Of a DNA stretch of 10,713 bases, positions 8,142 through 10,713 are shown one piece after another. The stretch covers positions 1 to 10,713 of the forward strand of contig CAMVRW010000054.1 of the NCBI GenBank assembly GCA_947169985.1, given 5' to 3'. The DNA is from an uncultured Butyrivibrio sp. GTDB lineage: Bacteria > Bacillota > Clostridia > Lachnospirales > Lachnospiraceae. The notes below the pieces were generated by a model. The model was not told where the DNA came from. It made no database searches and saw nothing but the letters and a program-made list of their open reading frames with translations. Position 1 is the stretch's first letter. Each line of letters begins with the position of its first letter. The translations under genes and the position numbers were made by a program.

Positions 8142-9341
8142 TTAAAGGTCCATCACGTGAGCCACCACATGAGACGCGTACAGACTCATAGCAAAACGGC
8201 TCTGTTTCATGTTCTCATTCAGATCAAAGAAAAAGCTTTTATCGTTATATTCTCTTTTGAAAAAGGGGGCAAAAGTAAGATCCCACTCCATCAGGTACTG
8301 ACCTTCCTTTTTGGTGTAGCAGTTCTCAGGTTTTGCCTTCTCCCTGAAGTCCTTGTCCACAAAGGTGGCAAGGGACTTGTGTATAGCCATATCCTCCTTA
8401 GGGAGGTAATAATAATCCTTGTAGTTTGAATAGAAATATTTGAGCTCAGTCTCGTAGAGGGGCACCTTTAAGGTAGCTTCCCTGCCCTGGGCCTTGAAGA
8501 AGCACCCGTTCTCATTGCCGGCTATGGATGAGGGAAGCTCTATTGGAAGCACCAGTTTCATATATACTTCCGACTTTTCTTTTCCATCAAAGTCTTTGTA
8601 GCGATTGGCCTGTACCTTCCTTGCCCGGAGAGGAAGAGCTTGCCCTTCCATGTACCTGGCTTCATCGATCTCCTCGTCGGTCCTTACAGAAACCTTTGGA
8701 AGATTCTTGAAACTCTCAAAGAATTCCTCGTAGTTAAGGATTGGCAGGAGCTTCAGCATGCCCTTAACATCCTCAAAATTGTGGAGAAGAAGGAGCCTTT
8801 GAAGCTCGCTGTCCTTGGACTCCTCGTAGTCTTTGTAGACTGCAATGAGCTTTCCGCCGTCGTACTTATCCTCCCTGTCGATACCGAGGAAAAGCTCGAT
8901 GGTCTTTTGCTTGCAGTCAGGAAGCCCCAAGGGGGTCTTATATTTTTTTACGTGCTTGTAAAGATCGTAGGACACCATCCTCTCAAAGGGATCCGTCAGC
9001 TTATGCTCCTTAAACTTGCTCTGAAGAAACGGGATATCGAATCTGTCTCCGTTGAAGTGTACCAGCACCTTAAAGTTTCTGGAGAAATCTGAAAAAGCTG
9101 ATAAAACCGCTTCCTCCTCACTGGTGTTTTCCCCAAAGAACTGGCTGATGAGCCACTTCCCATCCTGGAAAAATCCGGTTCCAATTAGATACAGTTCGCT
9201 ATTTCTCGGCGATAGCCCGGTGGTCTCGATATCAATGAATAATATGTCCTCCATCCGACAGTCAAGGCGCTTTGGCAAAAGAGCTAAAGCCTCCTCATTC
9301 AGGTTATCCGAAGTTGTTATTGCCTCTCTGGTCTTGATCAT
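8142..9341 (-). CDS. YprB-type RNase H-fold (DEDD) exonuclease with an unassigned C-terminal domain
   Basis: The 399-residue protein has a DnaQ-like 3'-5' exonuclease fold in its N-terminal half. Motif I is FIDIETTGLS with D37 and E39. Motif II is HFNGDRFDIPFL with D102. Motif III is LLHNFEDV with D191, probably assisted by H187. The arrangement resembles the RNase_H_2/YprB family of Firmicutes, which are predicted metal-dependent nucleases acting on DNA or RNA; the substrate is not known. Residues about 235-399 form a second part rich in aromatic and charged residues that I cannot assign. In Bacillus, yprB neighbours a helicase gene (yprA); no helicase is seen here. The ATG at 9341 follows a GGAAAGG-type ribosome binding site about nine bases away. 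The gene is followed after 18 bases by the giant kinase gene, whose ribosome binding site lies in that gap, so the two are likely cotranscribed. An extended -10 box at 9377-9382 could serve as its promoter. No signal peptide or membrane segment is visible. Confidence 0.85.
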   Translation of the reverse strand: MIKTREAITTSDNLNEEALALLPKRLDCRMEDILFIDIETTGLSPRNSELYLIGTGFFQDGKWLISQFFGENTSEEEAVLSAFSDFSRNFKVLVHFNGDRFDIPFLQSKFKEHKLTDPFERMVSYDLYKHVKKYKTPLGLPDCKQKTIELFLGIDREDKYDGGKLIAVYKDYEESKDSELQRLLLLHNFEDVKGMLKLLPILNYEEFFESFKNLPKVSVRTDEEIDEARYMEGQALPLRARKVQANRYKDFDGKEKSEVYMKLVLPIELPSSIAGNENGCFFKAQGREATLKVPLYETELKYFYSNYKDYYYLPKEDMAIHKSLATFVDKDFREKAKPENCYTKKEGQYLMEWDLTFAPFFKREYNDKSFFFDLNENMKQSRFAMSLYASHVVAHVMDL

Positions 9342-9376
9342 TTTATGTCCCTTTCCGAATTCGCCTACCTTTCTCT

Positions 9377-9382
9377 ATTCTA
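9377..9382 (-). promoter_or_regulatory. Candidate extended -10 promoter of the exonuclease/giant-kinase unit
   Basis: TAGAAT on the minus strand is preceded by TGG, which gives an extended -10 (TGn-TAGAAT). No good -35 is visible at 16-18 bases upstream. Transcription would start near 9370, leaving a leader of about 30 bases with the ribosome binding site before the ATG at 9341. It is the best promoter candidate in the 209-base gap after the cheR terminator. It lies downstream of the tiny ORF at 9401-9436, which would need a different promoter. Confidence 0.4.
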
Positions 9383-9400
9383 CCATAAGGGACGTACCAA

Positions 9401-9436
9401 CTATTTCTTTTTTTCTTTGTATTTTCCAAAGTCCAT
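9401..9436 (-). CDS. Possible 11-residue leader peptide or micro-ORF upstream of the exonuclease gene
   Basis: GGAGG precedes an ORF reading MDFGKYKEKKK and then TAG. A GTG codon just before the ATG gives a 12-residue alternative with an eight-base spacing. The peptide is lysine-rich, with six lysines in eleven residues. It lies between the cheR terminator and the exonuclease promoter candidate. The perfect ribosome binding site is the only positive evidence, and such short ORFs arise by chance in A-rich DNA. It could be a regulatory leader peptide, a remnant of a decayed gene, or chance. Confidence 0.25.
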   Translation of the reverse strand: MDFGKYKEKKK

Positions 9437-9484
9437 CACAGCTGTTTCCTCCAAAATCCCAAAAGCATTTTAGATATTTATACG

Positions 9485-9517
9485 AAAAAGAGATGTGAAG
9501 TGGCTCCACATCTCTTT
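9485..9517 (-). terminator. Intrinsic terminator of cheR
   Basis: Arms at 9487-9497 and 9507-9517 form a perfect 11-base-pair stem (AAAGAGATGTG with CACATCTCTTT) around a 9-base loop. On the minus strand the T-run reaches five bases. It lies about 35 bases after the cheR stop codon. On the plus strand the T-run is only three bases, so it acts mainly for minus-strand transcripts. Confidence 0.85.
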
Positions 9518-9550
9518 AAACAATTCATAATTTGTGATCCGGGCGCCGGC

Positions 9551-10336
9551 TTATGCTTCCGGTTTCTCGTAATAGAAGGAGTTCTTTCTTACAAAACCGA
9601 TATCCTTATAGTTTACGATCTGCTCTGTACTTCCAATAAAGAGGATTCCGCCGGGTTTAAGGTTTGCAAAATACTTTCTGAAAATATCGTCCTTGGCTTC
9701 CTCAGTGAAGTAGATAAGAACATTACGGCAAACGATGAGGTGACAATCCTTCGGATACGGGTCGCGAAGAAGATCTGCCTGCTTGAAGGTAACTCTTGAG
9801 GTGATCTCACTTGAAACCTTCATCTTGCCATCTTCTGTCTCGGTGAAGTATTTCTTTTTAAACTCATCCGGAACACCTGCTACTTCCTTCTTGTCGTAGA
9901 TAGCTGCCTTAGCCTTTGCAAGAACAACTGCGTCAAGGTCTGTACCATAGACATTGATCTGATTCAAAGGAATATGCTTGGAGAGCATCATAACGATTGT
10001 ATAAGGCTCATCACCTGTTGAGCAGGCTGCACTCCAAATCTTAAGGTTCTTACCGAACTTACCCATAAGCTCAGGAACCATCTCCTTGTCCATCAGTTCC
10101 CACTGCTCTTTGTTCCTGAAGAACTCAGATACATTGATGGTAAGGTATGTAACGAAGGAATCCAGCGCTTCTCTGTCCTTCTTGATAAGATCAAGGAAGC
10201 CGTCATAGCCCTTAACCTCATACTTACCGATCAAAGTATCGATTCGTCTCTTCATCTGCTTCTCTTTATAAGCATTAAGATCAATCTTTGTCAGATCATA
10301 CACGCCCTTTTTAAACCACTCGTAATCAGCTGCCAT
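9551..10336 (-). CDS. cheR: CheR, chemotaxis receptor glutamate methyltransferase
   Basis: CheR transfers methyl groups from S-adenosylmethionine to glutamates of chemoreceptor signalling domains for sensory adaptation. The 261-residue protein has the helical CheR N-terminal domain (about 1-75, including KRRIDTLIGKYE at 29-40 and TINVSEFFRN at 66-75). The Rossmann methyltransferase domain has the SAM-binding motif IWSAACSTGDEPYT (100-113), where the usual GEEP is GDEP. It also has GTDLD with D133 contacting SAM, and CRNVLIYF (203-210). No C-terminal receptor-docking pentapeptide or TPR extension is present. The start chosen is the ATG at 10336, with AGGAGG at 10353-10348, eleven bases away. 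A TTG at 10345 is in frame but only two bases from the GGAGGAA and is rejected. The gene has its own promoter (10396-10424) and terminator, so it appears monocistronic, and no other che gene is in the window. Confidence 0.95.
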   Translation of the reverse strand: MAADYEWFKKGVYDLTKIDLNAYKEKQMKRRIDTLIGKYEVKGYDGFLDLIKKDREALDSFVTYLTINVSEFFRNKEQWELMDKEMVPELMGKFGKNLKIWSAACSTGDEPYTIVMMLSKHIPLNQINVYGTDLDAVVLAKAKAAIYDKKEVAGVPDEFKKKYFTETEDGKMKVSSEITSRVTFKQADLLRDPYPKDCHLIVCRNVLIYFTEEAKDDIFRKYFANLKPGGILFIGSTEQIVNYKDIGFVRKNSFYYEKPEA

Positions 10337-10373
10337 AAAGCACAATTCCTCCTAGTTTTTTGAATTATTTTAT

Positions 10374-10387
10374 TGACCACAGGGTCA
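10374..10387 (-). promoter_or_regulatory. Small inverted repeat in the cheR leader
   Basis: TGACC and GGTCA form a 5-base-pair inverted repeat with a 4-base loop. It falls just after the expected transcription start of the cheR promoter and before the ribosome binding site. It could be a small 5' stem or an operator half-site pair. It is short enough to be chance. Confidence 0.25.
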
Positions 10388-10395
10388 CACAATTA

Positions 10396-10424
10396 ATTCT
10401 ATATTAGTTGGAATTGTATGTAAA
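10396..10424 (-). promoter_or_regulatory. Sigma-A type promoter of cheR
   Basis: On the minus strand TTTACA (10424-10419) and TAGAAT (10401-10396) are separated by exactly 17 bases; each is one mismatch from consensus. Transcription would start near 10389, leaving a leader of about 50 bases. The DNA upstream (about 10425-10445) is almost pure A/T and includes a 14-base palindrome (10430-10443), which could act as an UP element. No flagellar sigma-28 type box (TAAA/GCCGATAA) is seen. Confidence 0.7.
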
Positions 10425-10524
10425 ATAAATTATTTATAAATAAATTTTCGTACAAATCTCATGGTGTTATTTTTAGAAAACTTTAATTGGCATTTAATTC
10501 CGATATGGATGGGATTGGGACAAT

Positions 10525-10554
10525 AAAAAAAGACCGGTGGTAATACCACCGGTC
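10525..10554 (-). terminator. Strong intrinsic terminator after the S1-domain gene
   Basis: Arms at 10532-10541 and 10545-10554 form a perfect GC-rich 10-base-pair stem (GACCGGTGGT with ACCACCGGTC) with a 3-base loop. On the minus strand it is followed by seven T's. It lies about 20 bases after the stop codon at 10575-10577. Confidence 0.93.
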
Positions 10555-10574
10555 CCGAAAATTTCAAGTCAACA

Positions 10575-10713
10575 TTAAGCTTCAGATGTCTCCTCTGACT
10601 GCTCAGCGATAACCTTGTCGATGTCAACTGATACTACATCGCCCTCTTCCTCAGGTGTCTCTTCCTTCTCAGGAGCGAACATAGCCTTGATTGAAAGGCT
10701 GATCTTCTTGTCT
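10575..10713 (-). CDS. S1 RNA-binding-domain protein, C-terminal 45 residues (ribosomal protein S1-like, possibly an IspH-S1 fusion)
   Basis: The frame enters at the right edge as DKKISLSIKAMFAPEKEE and ends in TAA at 10577-10575. 'KKISLSIKA' is the characteristic final beta strand of an S1 OB-fold domain, as found at the end of the last S1 repeat of ribosomal protein S1 (RpsA). The remaining tail of about 30 residues is very acidic (rich in E, with D and S), which is common for S1 C-termini. S1 binds mRNA on the 30S subunit. In many Clostridia the S1 repeats are fused behind IspH (HMB-PP reductase), but the part that would show this is outside the window. Other S1-domain proteins cannot be excluded. 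Confidence 0.7.
   Translation of the reverse strand, partial: DKKISLSIKAMFAPEKEETPEEEGDVVSVDIDKVIAEQSEETSEA

Noticed and set aside
7935..8429. Plus-strand ORF of 164 codons, hydrophobic and rich in L, V and I
   Set aside because: It lies antisense to the 5' part of the giant gene and the 3' part of the exonuclease gene, both well supported. Its composition is that expected from reading charged codons backwards.
9052..9498. Plus-strand ORF of 148 codons spanning the 5' end of the exonuclease gene and the gap
   Set aside because: Antisense to conserved DEDD motif I and running through the cheR terminator region; no ribosome binding site or recognisable product.
10337..10345. TTG start for CheR adding three residues (MCF)
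   Set aside because: The TTG is only two bases from the GGAGGAA; the ATG at 10336 has a usable spacing and matches the usual CheR N-terminus.
10430..10443. 14-base palindrome TTATTTATAAATAA as an operator
   Set aside because: It is pure A/T in a very A/T-rich stretch where palindromes are common by chance. It is mentioned only as a possible UP element.
10430..10627. Minus-strand ORF of 65 codons crossing the S1-gene terminator
   Set aside because: It overlaps the true S1 C-terminal frame and reads through a strong terminator stem; it has no credible product.
1..10713. CRISPR array, tRNA or rRNA genes, insertion sequences, or phage attachment sites
   Set aside because: No regularly spaced direct repeats, tRNA-like cloverleaf, rRNA-like segment, transposase motif or terminal inverted repeat pair was seen on either strand.

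Overview
The window reads as chromosomal DNA of a low-GC anaerobic Firmicute, most likely of the Lachnospiraceae or a nearby Clostridia family. This rests on a Clostridia-type RnfC N-terminus, an S1-domain C-terminus of the kind often fused to IspH in Clostridia, consensus GGAGG ribosome binding sites, A/T-rich intergenic DNA with sigma-A-like promoters, and strong intrinsic terminators. The genus cannot be fixed from the sequence alone. Every supported gene lies on the minus strand, so transcription runs from high to low coordinates.

In transcription order: (1) 10575-10713 is the C-terminal end of an S1-domain protein (ribosomal S1-like), closed by a very strong terminator at 10525-10554. 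(2) A near-consensus promoter at 10396-10424 drives cheR (9551-10336), a chemotaxis-receptor methyltransferase gene that stands alone and has its own terminator at 9485-9517. (3) A 209-base gap (9342-9550) holds a tiny possible ORF with a good ribosome binding site and an extended -10 element. (4) A two-gene unit follows: a DEDD/RNase H-fold exonuclease of the YprB type (8142-9341) and, 18 bases after its stop, a gene for a 2637-residue protein (210-8123) that fills about three quarters of the window. (5) A weak terminator, a TATAAT box and a leader hairpin precede the start of rnfC (1-56), the likely first gene of an Rnf operon running off the left edge.

The giant protein is the unusual item. 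Residues about 1722-2130 carry a complete set of ABC1/UbiB (AarF/COQ8) atypical-kinase motifs. They sit inside an otherwise soluble, charged, helical protein about five times the usual length of the family, with no signal peptide and no membrane helix. Before the kinase there is a low-complexity N-terminus, a helical region, a hendecad-like charged coil (about 650-690), a run of degenerate repeats built around a 'FDxIPxxxL' core (about 690-1300) and a second coil (about 1320-1435). After it come about 500 unassigned residues. Its tight coupling to a nuclease gene is the best lead to a possibly undescribed two-component system, but its function cannot be derived from the sequence.

The flanking genes (S1, cheR, rnfC) look like ordinary housekeeping or core genes, so the exonuclease plus giant-kinase pair looks like an accessory cassette between conserved units. 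That is inference from layout only.
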